NCBI GenBank assembly: GCA_017416685.1
Contig: JAFQBN010000021.1
Coordinates: forward strand, 1 to 43,033
Source of the DNA: Oscillospiraceae bacterium
GTDB lineage: Bacteria > Bacillota > Clostridia > Oscillospirales > Oscillospiraceae
DNA: 43,033 bases
Reading direction: 5' to 3'
The notes below the pieces were generated by a model. It did no database searches. It was not told the origin of the DNA and worked only from the letters and a program-made list of their open reading frames with translations. A program made the position numbers and the translations under genes. Of the stretch, positions 15,612 through 22,653 are shown piece by piece (within the stretch, counting starts at the first letter, position 1; each line of letters opens with the position of its first letter).

Positions 15612-16301
15612 ATGGCCATCGCGTTTATCCGCACCGTCATTCTCTATATCCTCATCATCGCCGGCGTGCGGCTCATGGGCAAGCGACAGGTGGGTGAGCT
15701 GGAACCGTCAGAGCTGGTGGTGTCCCTGCTCATTGCCGACCTTGCCGCCGTCCCCATGCAGGACTTCGGCATTCCTCTGCTGACCGGTGTGATCCCGATT
15801 TTCACCCTGTTGGCGCTGACTATGATCCTGTCGGTGCTGACCATGAAAAGTACCCGCCTGCGGGTACTGCTGTGCGGCAAGCCCAGCATCGTGGTCCGGG
15901 ATGGCAAGCCCGACCAGCGGGAGATGCGCCGTAACCGCTTCACCGTGGACGAACTGCTGGAAGAGCTGCGCATGAACGGCTACACCGACCTGACCCAGAT
16001 CAAGTACGCCATTCTGGAGACCAACGGAAAGCTGTCCGTCCTCCCCTACGCCGATCAGGTACCGCCCACCAGCAGGCAGATGGGCGTCCGCACCAAGGAC
16101 CCCGGCCTGCCCCGGGTCATCATCAGCGACGGTCTTTTGCTGAAAGAGAACCTGACAGCCGCCGGCTACGATGACCAATGGCTGACCCGGCAGCTTCGCC
16201 GCCATCACGTCCACTCCCCCGCTCACGTCTTTCTGATGACGGTGGACGAGCTTGGGAATGTGTATCTGGTGGATGGGGATACAAAGGAGGCGAAGGGATG
16301 A
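15612..16301 (+). CDS. DUF421 (YetF/YrbG family) membrane protein
   Basis: A 229-residue protein with two or three N-terminal membrane helices (to about residue 75) and a soluble cytoplasmic domain. The DUF421 pattern is clear: GVRLMGKRQVGELEPSELVV at 19-38, then GKPSIVVRDGKPD, then RRNRFTVDELLEELRMNGYT and IKYAILETNGKLSVLP. Several members occur per Bacillus genome and are linked loosely to sporulation and phospholipid handling; biochemical function is unsettled. ATG 15612 follows AAAGGAG. The stop overlaps the next gene by four bases (ATGA), so it is expressed with the DUF4363 protein. It is divergent from carAB. Confidence 0.92.
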   Translation: MAIAFIRTVILYILIIAGVRLMGKRQVGELEPSELVVSLLIADLAAVPMQDFGIPLLTGVIPIFTLLALTMILSVLTMKSTRLRVLLCGKPSIVVRDGKPDQREMRRNRFTVDELLEELRMNGYTDLTQIKYAILETNGKLSVLPYADQVPPTSRQMGVRTKDPGLPRVIISDGLLLKENLTAAGYDDQWLTRQLRRHHVHSPAHVFLMTVDELGNVYLVDGDTKEAKG

Positions 16302-16678
16302 AACGACTTGTCATTGCCGCCGCACTGCTTCTGGCTGTGCTGGGTGCCACCGCATTCCACAGTCAATACCTAACTAAGCTGACCGACGGCTATTGCGAAC
16401 AGTTGAAACAAGCCGCCGTTTTGGCCGACCAGGATAACTGGCCCCGGGCGCTGGAGCTGACCGAGCAGACCCTTGCCGCGTGGGAGAGGCACGACTTTTA
16501 CCTCCATACCCTGCTGCGCCACGTGGATATTGACAATATCCGCCTGACCTTTCACGAGGTGGTGGAATACCTGCGCCTTGCAGAGCCGGACCAATATACC
16601 GCAGCCAACGCCAGGCTGATCACCCAATTGGCACTGCTGGCTGAGGCCGAACGGCTGGATCTGAAAAATGTGTTATAA
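16298..16678 (+). CDS. DUF4363 family membrane-anchored protein
   Basis: A 126-residue protein with one N-terminal hydrophobic helix (LVIAAALLLAVLGATAF) that acts as a signal anchor or uncleaved signal, followed by an all-helical extracytoplasmic domain. The pattern DNWPRALELTEQTLAAWERH, then FYLHTLLRHVDIDNIRLTF, then NARLITQLALLAEAERL is the DUF4363 signature as I know it. Its start overlaps the DUF421 stop, with AAAGGAGG upstream. This two-gene pairing is common in Clostridia, which suggests that the proteins act together at the membrane. Function is unknown. It ends at a strong terminator. Confidence 0.85.
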   Translation: MKRLVIAAALLLAVLGATAFHSQYLTKLTDGYCEQLKQAAVLADQDNWPRALELTEQTLAAWERHDFYLHTLLRHVDIDNIRLTFHEVVEYLRLAEPDQYTAANARLITQLALLAEAERLDLKNVL

Positions 16679-16710
16679 AAAAGATGCCGCCCGCCGGGCG
16701 GCATCTTTTG
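16679..16710. terminator. Bidirectional terminator
   Basis: Stem AAAAGATGCCGCC / GGCGGCATCTTTT with a CGCCG loop, immediately after the DUF4363 stop and just before the convergent rarA stop. Confidence 0.93.
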
Positions 16711-16712
16711 TT

Positions 16713-17975
16713 TCATTTCTTGATCTCATCCCAGTACTTTTTGGCCGCCTGTTCGGTCTTGTTGTCGCCGTACTGGTAGTACTTTCGGTCCTTGATGGCG
16801 TCAGGCAGATACTGTTGCTTAACCCAATGGTTGGGGAAGTCGTGTGGGTACTTGTACCCCTGCTCCCGCTCCATGCCGGCAGAGTCGGCGTGGACGTTTT
16901 GCAGCTCTCTTGGGATGTCCCCGGTCCGTCCGGCCCGGATATCCTCCATAGCGGCGGCAAGGCCGGCATAGACGCTGTTGGACTTGGGCGCGGTGGCAAG
17001 CAGGACGGTCGCCTGCGCCAAAGGAAGCCGCGCTTCGGGCAGACCAAGCTGCAGGGCGCTGTCCACGCAGGCTTTGACGATCTGCACCGCCTGGGGGTAG
17101 GCCATGCCCACATCCTCGCTGGCGGAACACAGCAGACGGCGAATAGCGGTGATCATATCCCCTGCCTCCAGCAGCCGGGCCAGATAGTGCAGGGCCGCAT
17201 CCGGGTCGGAGCCTCGCAGGGACTTCATCAGGGCGGAAGCGATGTCAAAATGGGCGTCCCCCTCCCGGTCATAGCGCATGGCGGACTGCTGAGACACCAG
17301 TTTTGCATCCGCAAGGGTGACAAGCAGTTTCCCCTCACAGCGCTTGGCAGCGGTAAGAAGCAGCTCAATGGCATTCATGGCCTTGCGCACGTCGCCGCCG
17401 CAAGAGGCGGCAATATGCTCCCGCACGCCGTCCTCACATTCCGCCGCAGCGCCCAGTCGCTGTTCCATGAGGGAAATGCCCCGGTCGACAGCGGGCAGCA
17501 CATCTTCGGCGGTGTGCTGCTTAAACTCAAACACCGTGGCACGGGACAACACCGCGTTGAATACCGCGAAGTAGGGGTTCTCGGTGGTGGAAGCGATCAG
17601 GGTTATCTTTCCGTTCTCCATAAACTCCAGCAGGGACTGCTGCTGTTTTTTATTGAAGTACTGGATCTCGTCCAGATAGAGCAGCACGCCCTCCGGCGCC
17701 ATGAAGGTACCGATCTCCTCCATAATGGCCTTGATGTCGGAGATGGAGGCGGTGGTGGCGTTCAGCCGATGGAGGGGGCGGTTGGTCTGTTTTGCGATAA
17801 TGTTGGCAACGGTGGTCTTGCCAGTTCCGGATGGGCCGTAGAAGATGAGGTTGGGGATGCTGCCGCTTTCGATAATGCGGCGCAGCAGACCGTCCCTGCC
17901 GAGGATGTGGGACTGGCCCACCACTTCGTCAAGGCTTTCCGGTCTGATCTCATCTGCCAGGGGACGATAGGACAT
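16713..17975 (-). CDS. rarA: Replication-associated recombination protein A (AAA+ ATPase)
   Basis: A 420-residue clamp-loader-like AAA+ ATPase (RarA/MgsA/WRNIP1 family) that acts at stalled replication forks. It shows RPESLDEVVGQSHILG near the N terminus, Walker A GPSGTGKTT, Walker B LLYLDEIQYF, sensor I STTENPYF and the arginine-finger segment LSRATVFEF. The C-terminal tetramerisation domain ends in the family-typical YKYPHDFPNHWVKQQYLPD. I use ATG 17975 (MSYRPLAD), eight bases after AAGGAG; the GTG at 17984 would sit too close to that site. It follows the YczE-like gene by 12 bases, so it is probably co-transcribed with it and nth. Confidence 0.95.
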   Translation of the reverse strand: MSYRPLADEIRPESLDEVVGQSHILGRDGLLRRIIESGSIPNLIFYGPSGTGKTTVANIIAKQTNRPLHRLNATTASISDIKAIMEEIGTFMAPEGVLLYLDEIQYFNKKQQQSLLEFMENGKITLIASTTENPYFAVFNAVLSRATVFEFKQHTAEDVLPAVDRGISLMEQRLGAAAECEDGVREHIAASCGGDVRKAMNAIELLLTAAKRCEGKLLVTLADAKLVSQQSAMRYDREGDAHFDIASALMKSLRGSDPDAALHYLARLLEAGDMITAIRRLLCSASEDVGMAYPQAVQIVKACVDSALQLGLPEARLPLAQATVLLATAPKSNSVYAGLAAAMEDIRAGRTGDIPRELQNVHADSAGMEREQGYKYPHDFPNHWVKQQYLPDAIKDRKYYQYGDNKTEQAAKKYWDEIKK

Positions 17976-17987
17976 GTCTCTCACTCC

Positions 17988-18635
17988 TTACGCAACACCT
18001 GCTGCCCCACGCAGCTTTTTCATCACAAGGTGGTTGAACAGGGCCACCACGCGGCCCACGCCAAGCATGGCCGCGACAGTACCGACGCCTACGCCAATCA
18101 GCTTGCCGCCGAAGATCAGGCTGATGGCAGTGGTCACACAGGCACAGCCGATGTCAAAGACATTTTTGGTCAGGCCCTGACTCCAGCCGGTCTTTTCGGA
18201 CAGCGCCTGCACGATACCCTCACCGGGGTTGGGGACCAGGCGCATATTCAGCGAACAGGACACGCCGATACCGATGAACACGATAGCCACCAGCATCAGC
18301 AGGAGATTGCCCCACAGACCGTGGGCGGCGCTGTCATAGGGGATGATCCCCACCAGCTTGTCCATGGCCCAGCTGAACACCACACTGACCACCAGCTGCA
18401 GCAGATCGTAAATGCGGCAGTTCTTACCGCGCAGAATGAACTGTGCCGCCACAAACGAGGCGTACACAAGGAAGTTCATAACGCCAAGGTTCAGGCCCCA
18501 AATGGAGGAGATGCAATAGGCCACCGAAGATATGGGGGACGTGCCGAGATTTGCCTTGATGCTCAGGGAAATACCGAAGGCCAGAGAGAACAGGCCCAGC
18601 AGATATACGCTCCAGCGCAGAATGGGTTTTTTCAC
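17988..18635 (-). CDS. YczE/YitT-type integral membrane protein
   Basis: A 215-residue protein with about five or six membrane helices. The N terminus, RWSVYLLGLFSLAFGISLSI then ANLGTSPISSVAYCIS, is the typical opening of the YczE/YyaS/YitT group, and a middle motif reads NMRLVPNPGEGIVQALS. Start is GTG 18635 with GGAGG seven bases upstream; the GTG overlaps the nth stop (GTGA), so translation is coupled. YczE in Bacillus is needed for surfactin and bacillaene production by an unknown route, but this should not be read across: the family is broad and the substrate is unknown. It lies between two DNA-repair genes without an evident functional link. Confidence 0.83.
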   Translation of the reverse strand: MKKPILRWSVYLLGLFSLAFGISLSIKANLGTSPISSVAYCISSIWGLNLGVMNFLVYASFVAAQFILRGKNCRIYDLLQLVVSVVFSWAMDKLVGIIPYDSAAHGLWGNLLLMLVAIVFIGIGVSCSLNMRLVPNPGEGIVQALSEKTGWSQGLTKNVFDIGCACVTTAISLIFGGKLIGVGVGTVAAMLGVGRVVALFNHLVMKKLRGAAGVA

Positions 18636-19288
18636 TTCGTTTCCTCCGTCTGTTGCTTGATAAAGTGGTCGCACCAGGGCCGCAGGGTGCAGCTTTGGCA
18701 TCGGGGCCGGCGGGCGATGCACACGGCACGGCCGTGCAGCACAATGCGATGGCAGAAGTCGTTGGACTCCTCCGGGGGCAAAACCTGCCGAAGCTGAGTC
18801 TCCACCTTGGCCGGGTCCTTTGTGCCGTCGGTCAGACCCAGCAGACCGGCAATGCGGATGCAATGGGTGTCCGCCACAACCACGCCGGGCGTGCTGTACA
18901 CGTCGCCCAAAATCAGGTTGGCCGTCTTTCGCCCCACACCGGGCAGGCGCAGAAGATCTTCCATATTGTCCGGCACTCTGCCGCCGTATTCCCGAATGAG
19001 CATCTGGGAGGCCAGCACAATGTCCCGGGCCTTGGCCCGGAAAAAGCCGGTGGAGTGGATGTACTGCTCCACCTCGGCAATATCTGCCTGGGCAAGCGAC
19101 TGCAGGGTGGGAAACCGCCTGTACAGGGCGGGCGTGACCTGATTGACCCGCTCGTCGGTACACTGGGCGGCCATGCGCACGGCAAACAGCAATTCGTAGT
19201 CTTTTTTATAGTTCAGGGAGCAAATACTCTCGGGATAAAGCCCCTTGAGTTCCTCGATGATGGCACTCACGGCAGCAGGGTCTTTCAC
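18632..19288 (-). CDS. nth: Endonuclease III (DNA glycosylase/AP lyase)
   Basis: A 218-residue base-excision-repair enzyme removing oxidised pyrimidines. Visible are the helix-hairpin-helix LPGVGRKTANLIL with the catalytic Lys, the catalytic Asp in VVADTHCIR, and the C-terminal [4Fe-4S] ligands in CIARRPRCQSCTLRPWC (C-x6-C-x2-C-x5-C pattern). I place the start at GTG 19288 (VKDPAAV), six bases after GAGGTG; the GTG at 19297 is part of that ribosome site. The gene is divergent from glyA and heads an operon with the YczE-like gene and rarA. Confidence 0.95.
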   Translation of the reverse strand: MKDPAAVSAIIEELKGLYPESICSLNYKKDYELLFAVRMAAQCTDERVNQVTPALYRRFPTLQSLAQADIAEVEQYIHSTGFFRAKARDIVLASQMLIREYGGRVPDNMEDLLRLPGVGRKTANLILGDVYSTPGVVVADTHCIRIAGLLGLTDGTKDPAKVETQLRQVLPPEESNDFCHRIVLHGRAVCIARRPRCQSCTLRPWCDHFIKQQTEETK

Positions 19289-19318
19289 ACGTCTCACCTC
19301 GACAAAACAGTTTTATAC

Positions 19319-19327
19319 ATTCTACCA
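19319..19327 (-). promoter_or_regulatory. Extended -10 promoter of nth
   Basis: On the - strand TGG-TAGAAT (19327-19319). No good -35 hexamer is present at the usual distance, as is common for extended -10 promoters. Confidence 0.45.
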
Positions 19328-19369
19328 CATTCCCGGTCCAAAAGCGACACACTTTTTCCATTTAAACTA

Positions 19370-19397
19370 TTGTTTTTTTGACAGAACTTGATATAAT
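19370..19397 (+). promoter_or_regulatory. Extended -10 promoter of glyA
   Basis: TTGTTT (19370-19375), 16 bases, TGA-TATAAT (TATAAT at 19392-19397). The TTGACA at 19378 is only eight bases from the -10 and cannot serve as its -35. The predicted leader is about 25 bases, too short for a riboswitch. Confidence 0.65.
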
Positions 19398-19426
19398 GTG
19401 TTCAATCAAAATTTGGGAGGTTCACC

Positions 19427-20671
19427 ATGATTCATTCTGCTATGGATTTTCTCGCTAAGGTCGATCCCGAACTGGGCGCTGCTGTCCGCTCCGAGTTTGA
19501 CCGTCAGCAGCGAAACATCGAGCTGATCGCATCCGAAAATATCGTCAGTCCCGCCGTGCTGGCCGCTGCCGGCACCGTGCTGACCAACAAATATGCCGAG
19601 GGTTATCCCGGCAAGCGCTACTACGGCGGCTGCCAGTGTGTGGACGTGGTGGAAAACCTGGCAATCGAACGCGCCAAGCAGCTGTTCGGCGCCCAGTATG
19701 CCAACGTACAGCCCCACTCCGGCGCTCAGGCCAACTACGCCGTGTATCAGGCCCTGTGCAATCTGGGCGACACCGTGCTGGGCATGAGCCTGGACAATGG
19801 CGGTCACCTGACCCACGGCTCTCCTGTCAACTTCTCCGGAAAGAACTACAACATGGTTTCTTACGGCGTCAACGATCAGGGCTACATTGACTACGATCAG
19901 GTCCGCGAGCTGGCCCGCAAGCACAAGCCCCGCATGATCCTGGCCGGCGCCTCCGCCTATCCCCGTGTCATCGACTTCAAGACTTTTGCCGACATCGCTC
20001 ACGAGGTTGGCGCCTACCTGTTTGTGGACATGGCCCACATCGCCGGTCTGGTTGCCGCCGGTGTGCATCCCTCCCCCGTCCCCTACGCCGACGTGGTCTC
20101 CACTACCACTCACAAGACTCTGCGCGGTCCCCGTGGCGGCATGCTGCTGACCAACGACCCCGAGATCGCCAAAAAGCTGAACTCCGCCATCTTCCCCGGC
20201 TCTCAGGGCGGCCCTCTGGAGCATATTATCGCCGCCAAGGCCGTGGCTCTGGGTGAGGCACTGAAGCCTGAGTTCAAGACCTATCAGCAGCAGATCGTCA
20301 AGAATGCCGCCGTCCTGGCCGACACCATTATGGCTCAGGGTCTGAACCTGGTATCCAACGGCACCGACAACCACCTGATGCTGGTGGACCTGCGTCCCGC
20401 TCACCTGACCGGCAAGGAGATGGAACACCGTCTGGACGAGGTGTGCATCACCGCCAACAAGAACGCCATTCCCAACGACCCGGAGAAGCCTTTCGTCACC
20501 TCCGGCATCCGTGTAGGCACCCCCGCCGTCACCTCCCGCGGCTTCGTGGAGGAGGATATGAAGGTCGTGGGCAAGCTGATCGCCGACACCGCCTTCCACT
20601 TTGACACCAAGGCCGACGAGATCCGCGCCGCCGCCATGGCACTGACTGCCAAGTATCCCATTTACGGCTAA
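19427..20671 (+). CDS. glyA: Serine hydroxymethyltransferase
   Basis: A 414-residue PLP enzyme interconverting serine and glycine while charging tetrahydrofolate with a one-carbon unit. The family motifs are intact: [55 protein letters not shown] and the PLP-lysine segment [14 protein letters not shown] (Lys230). Length is normal. ATG 19427 follows GGGAGG with six-base spacing. The gene appears to be monocistronic, with its own promoter and a terminator at 20677. Confidence 0.98.
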   Translation: MIHSAMDFLAKVDPELGAAVRSEFDRQQRNIELIASENIVSPAVLAAAGTVLTNKYAEGYPGKRYYGGCQCVDVVENLAIERAKQLFGAQYANVQPHSGAQANYAVYQALCNLGDTVLGMSLDNGGHLTHGSPVNFSGKNYNMVSYGVNDQGYIDYDQVRELARKHKPRMILAGASAYPRVIDFKTFADIAHEVGAYLFVDMAHIAGLVAAGVHPSPVPYADVVSTTTHKTLRGPRGGMLLTNDPEIAKKLNSAIFPGSQGGPLEHIIAAKAVALGEALKPEFKTYQQQIVKNAAVLADTIMAQGLNLVSNGTDNHLMLVDLRPAHLTGKEMEHRLDEVCITANKNAIPNDPEKPFVTSGIRVGTPAVTSRGFVEEDMKVVGKLIADTAFHFDTKADEIRAAAMALTAKYPIYG

Positions 20672-20676
20672 TCATC

Positions 20677-20710
20677 AAAAGGCCCGTGCAAGCGCACGGG
20701 CCTTTTCTTT
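20677..20710 (+). terminator. Terminator of glyA
   Basis: A perfect 13-bp stem AAAAGGCCCGTGC / GCACGGGCCTTTT, loop AAGC, followed by CTTT. It lies six bases after the stop. Confidence 0.95.
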
Positions 20711-20725
20711 CTCAGAGGTGATCGT

Positions 20726-21553
20726 ATGTCCAGCCTGTTCCGCTGTCCCATCTGCGCCGCGCCGTTAATGCGGGGCGAGCGCGCCTATACCTGCCCCGCG
20801 GGCCACAGCTACGACCTGTCCGCCGAGGGGTACACCTATCTGCTGCCCGCCAATCAAAAGCACTCCAAAAATCCCGGCGACGACAAGCAGATGGTGGCTG
20901 CCCGGTGCGCCTTTCTGGACAAAGGTTACTACGTCCCCCTGCGTAACACCCTGACCGATCTTGCGGTGGAACTGACACGGGATATCGACCTCCCCACCCT
21001 GCTGGACAGCGGCTGCGGTGAGGGGTACTACACCGCCGGTCTTGCCGAAGCCGTCCCTCACGCCCGGTTGGCGGGCATCGACATCTCCAAATTCGCTCTG
21101 CGTCGGGCGGCAAAGAAAGTGCCCGGTGGCGAGTTTGCCGTGGCCTCCGCTTATCGGCTGCCGGTCATGGACAACAGCATTCACCTGCTGTATAATATTT
21201 TCTCCCCCCTGTCGGCGGAGGAATTTGCCCGTGTGCTGACCGACGGCGGATATTTTGTCTATGTAGTCCCTTCGGAACGGCATCTGTGGCAGATGAAAGA
21301 AGTTTTGTACGACAACCCCTACGAAAATCCGGTCAAACGGGAGGATTATCCCGGTTTCACATGGCAGCAGGTCGTCCCCCTGCGCTATACCGTCACACTG
21401 AACGACAGCACTGACATTATGTCACTGGTCTCCATGACTCCCTATGCGTGGAAAACCCCCAAAGAGGGCGTGGAGCGTTTGAGCCGGCTGTCCCGGCTGG
21501 AAACGGAGATCGGATTTGACATCCACGTATACAAAAAAAGTTCCGCAGACTAA
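20726..21553 (+). CDS. 23S rRNA (guanine-N1)-methyltransferase, RlmA family
   Basis: A 275-residue SAM-dependent methyltransferase. The N-terminal zinc finger has Cys7, Cys10, Cys23 and His27 (FRCPICAAPL, CPAGHSYD), followed by the family segment YTYLLPANQKHSKNPGDDKQM. The SAM-binding motif I is LLDSGCGEGYY (about 92-102). E. coli RlmA modifies G745 and the Gram-positive homologue TlrB/RlmA(II) modifies G748, the latter giving tylosin resistance; the two cannot be separated by eye. ATG 20726 follows AGAGGTGAT. The end of the coding region lies inside the terminator stem. No neighbour is functionally linked. Confidence 0.88.
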   Translation: MSSLFRCPICAAPLMRGERAYTCPAGHSYDLSAEGYTYLLPANQKHSKNPGDDKQMVAARCAFLDKGYYVPLRNTLTDLAVELTRDIDLPTLLDSGCGEGYYTAGLAEAVPHARLAGIDISKFALRRAAKKVPGGEFAVASAYRLPVMDNSIHLLYNIFSPLSAEEFARVLTDGGYFVYVVPSERHLWQMKEVLYDNPYENPVKREDYPGFTWQQVVPLRYTVTLNDSTDIMSLVSMTPYAWKTPKEGVERLSRLSRLETEIGFDIHVYKKSSAD

Positions 21554-21572
21554 GGTCTGCGGAACTTTTTAT
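21537..21572. terminator. Bidirectional terminator overlapping the rlmA-like stop
   Basis: A perfect 14-bp stem AAAGTTCCGCAGAC / GTCTGCGGAACTTT, loop TAAG containing the stop codon, with T runs on both strands. It serves the convergent genes on either side. Confidence 0.93.
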
Positions 21573-22030
21573 TTCACGGGGCGTTGCTTTTCTTTTGCGG
21601 TGACCTCATCCATGTGGATCTTCCAGATACCTGTCACCTTAAGGCTGCGGGCAATGGCCGCGTCAAAGGCCGGCATATGGGCAGGGGTGAGCTTTTCGCA
21701 CAGGGCGCGCAGGGCGGCGATCTTCTCCCCCTCGTCGGTGACCTCCGTCGCCGTACCCCTGACCATGGCGCTGCGAAAATAGGTGGTAAAGTCATCGGCA
21801 GCGGCCACATTCTCCCCCACAAAACTGACCCACACTTTGTTGTTCCTGCGCAGCAGGTCCATCTTCTTGCCCTCCAGCGCACAATGGAAGTACAGGTCCT
21901 CCCCCACCCGCACCAGAGACAGGGGCAGGCAGTAGGGTTCGTCCCCCTGCAGGGCAACCGTGCCGTACTCGCAGCTGTCGATGACCGCAAGACCGAATTC
22001 CCGGTCACGCTCCCGGTCTTTTCTTCTCAT
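21569..22030 (-). CDS. Pyridoxamine 5'-phosphate oxidase-fold flavin protein (NimA-like)
   Basis: A 153-residue split-barrel protein. MRRKDRERD, then CEYGTVALQGDEPYCLPLSLV, then LYFHCALEGKKMDLLRRNNKVWVSFVG is the pattern of the pyridoxamine-phosphate-oxidase-related/nitroimidazole resistance (NimA) group, which binds FMN or heme; members are widespread in anaerobes and their physiological reductive role is mostly unknown. I use ATG 22030, six bases after AAAGGAGTG; a longer frame to 22084 crosses the nrdR terminator hairpin. It lies downstream of nrdR with a hairpin between, so it may be read partly through it. Confidence 0.83.
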   Translation of the reverse strand: MRRKDRERDREFGLAVIDSCEYGTVALQGDEPYCLPLSLVRVGEDLYFHCALEGKKMDLLRRNNKVWVSFVGENVAAADDFTTYFRSAMVRGTATEVTDEGEKIAALRALCEKLTPAHMPAFDAAIARSLKVTGIWKIHMDEVTAKEKQRPVK

Positions 22031-22050
22031 GGTTTTCACTCCTTTGATGT

Positions 22051-22082
22051 AAACGCCGAGGCCTTTACAGCCCCGGCGTTTC
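22051..22082 (-). terminator. Hairpin after nrdR
   Basis: On the - strand AAACGCCGGGGC pairs with GCCTCGGCGTTT (one G-U pair). The T tract is short, so termination may be partial and allow read-through into the flavin-protein gene. Confidence 0.6.
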
Positions 22083-22087
22083 AATGC

Positions 22088-22543
22088 TTATTTGTTTTTC
22101 AGCAGCTTGTTCAGCTCCGCCATAAAGGTGTTGAGATCCTTGAACTGGCGGTAGACGGAGGCAAAGCGCACGTAGGCCACCTCATCCACGTCCTTCAGCC
22201 GGTCCATGACCAGCTCGCCGATGCGCTCGGTGCTGGTCTCACGCTCCAGAGAGTTCTGCAGCTCCTGCTCGATCTCCTCGGCGATGCGCTCCAGCGTGTC
22301 AAAGGACACGGGGCGCTTTTCGCAGGCGCGCATCATGCCGTTGAACAGCTTGGCACGGTCAAAACTCTGGCGGCTGCCGTCCTTCTTGATGACGACCAGA
22401 GGCAGGCTTTCCACCGTCTCATAGGTTGTAAAGCGCTTGTGACACTCCAGACACTCGCGGCGGCGACGGATGCTGGCCCCCTCTTCCGCAGGACGGGAGT
22501 CCACCACTTTACTTTCCAGCTGACCGCAAAAAGGGCATTTCAT
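22088..22543 (-). CDS. nrdR: Transcriptional repressor NrdR
   Basis: A 151-residue nucleotide-sensing repressor of ribonucleotide reductase genes. The N-terminal zinc ribbon has Cys3, Cys6, Cys31 and Cys34 ([20 protein letters not shown]) with the intervening RRRREC stretch; the ATP-cone domain follows ([20 protein letters not shown]). Length and layout are canonical. ATG 22543 follows GGAGG. No nrd genes are in the window, so its targets lie elsewhere. Its own promoter contains an ACAC/GTGT dyad that could be an autoregulatory site. Confidence 0.97.
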   Translation of the reverse strand: MKCPFCGQLESKVVDSRPAEEGASIRRRRECLECHKRFTTYETVESLPLVVIKKDGSRQSFDRAKLFNGMMRACEKRPVSFDTLERIAEEIEQELQNSLERETSTERIGELVMDRLKDVDEVAYVRFASVYRQFKDLNTFMAELNKLLKNK

Positions 22544-22593
22544 AGGAATACCTCCATCACGTCGGTTACCCGACTATTTATGTACTACAGAAG

Positions 22594-22615
22594 ATTGTAC
22601 CACACTATTTTGTGT
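22594..22615 (-). promoter_or_regulatory. Extended -10 promoter of nrdR with ACAC/GTGT dyad
   Basis: On the - strand TGG-TACAAT (TACAAT at 22594-22599) with a poor -35. Directly upstream is ACACAAAATAGTGT (22602-22615). NrdR boxes are about 16 bp with ACAC and GTGT ends, so this 14-bp dyad is a shortened match only. Confidence 0.4.
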
Positions 22616-22653
22616 TTTGGTAGTCTTTTTTTACAATTTTGCCCTTTTTTCGT

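Noticed and set aside
19378-19397. TTGACA plus TATAAT upstream of glyA as a consensus promoter
   Set aside because: The hexamers are only eight bases apart. The -10 is probably used with its extended TG and a different -35.
19398-19426. Glycine riboswitch before glyA
   Set aside because: The predicted leader is about 25 bases, far too short for any riboswitch.
21569-22084. Longer N terminus (start 22084) for the flavin-fold protein
   Set aside because: The extension crosses the nrdR hairpin and has no ribosome site, while the ATG at 22030 has an ideal one.
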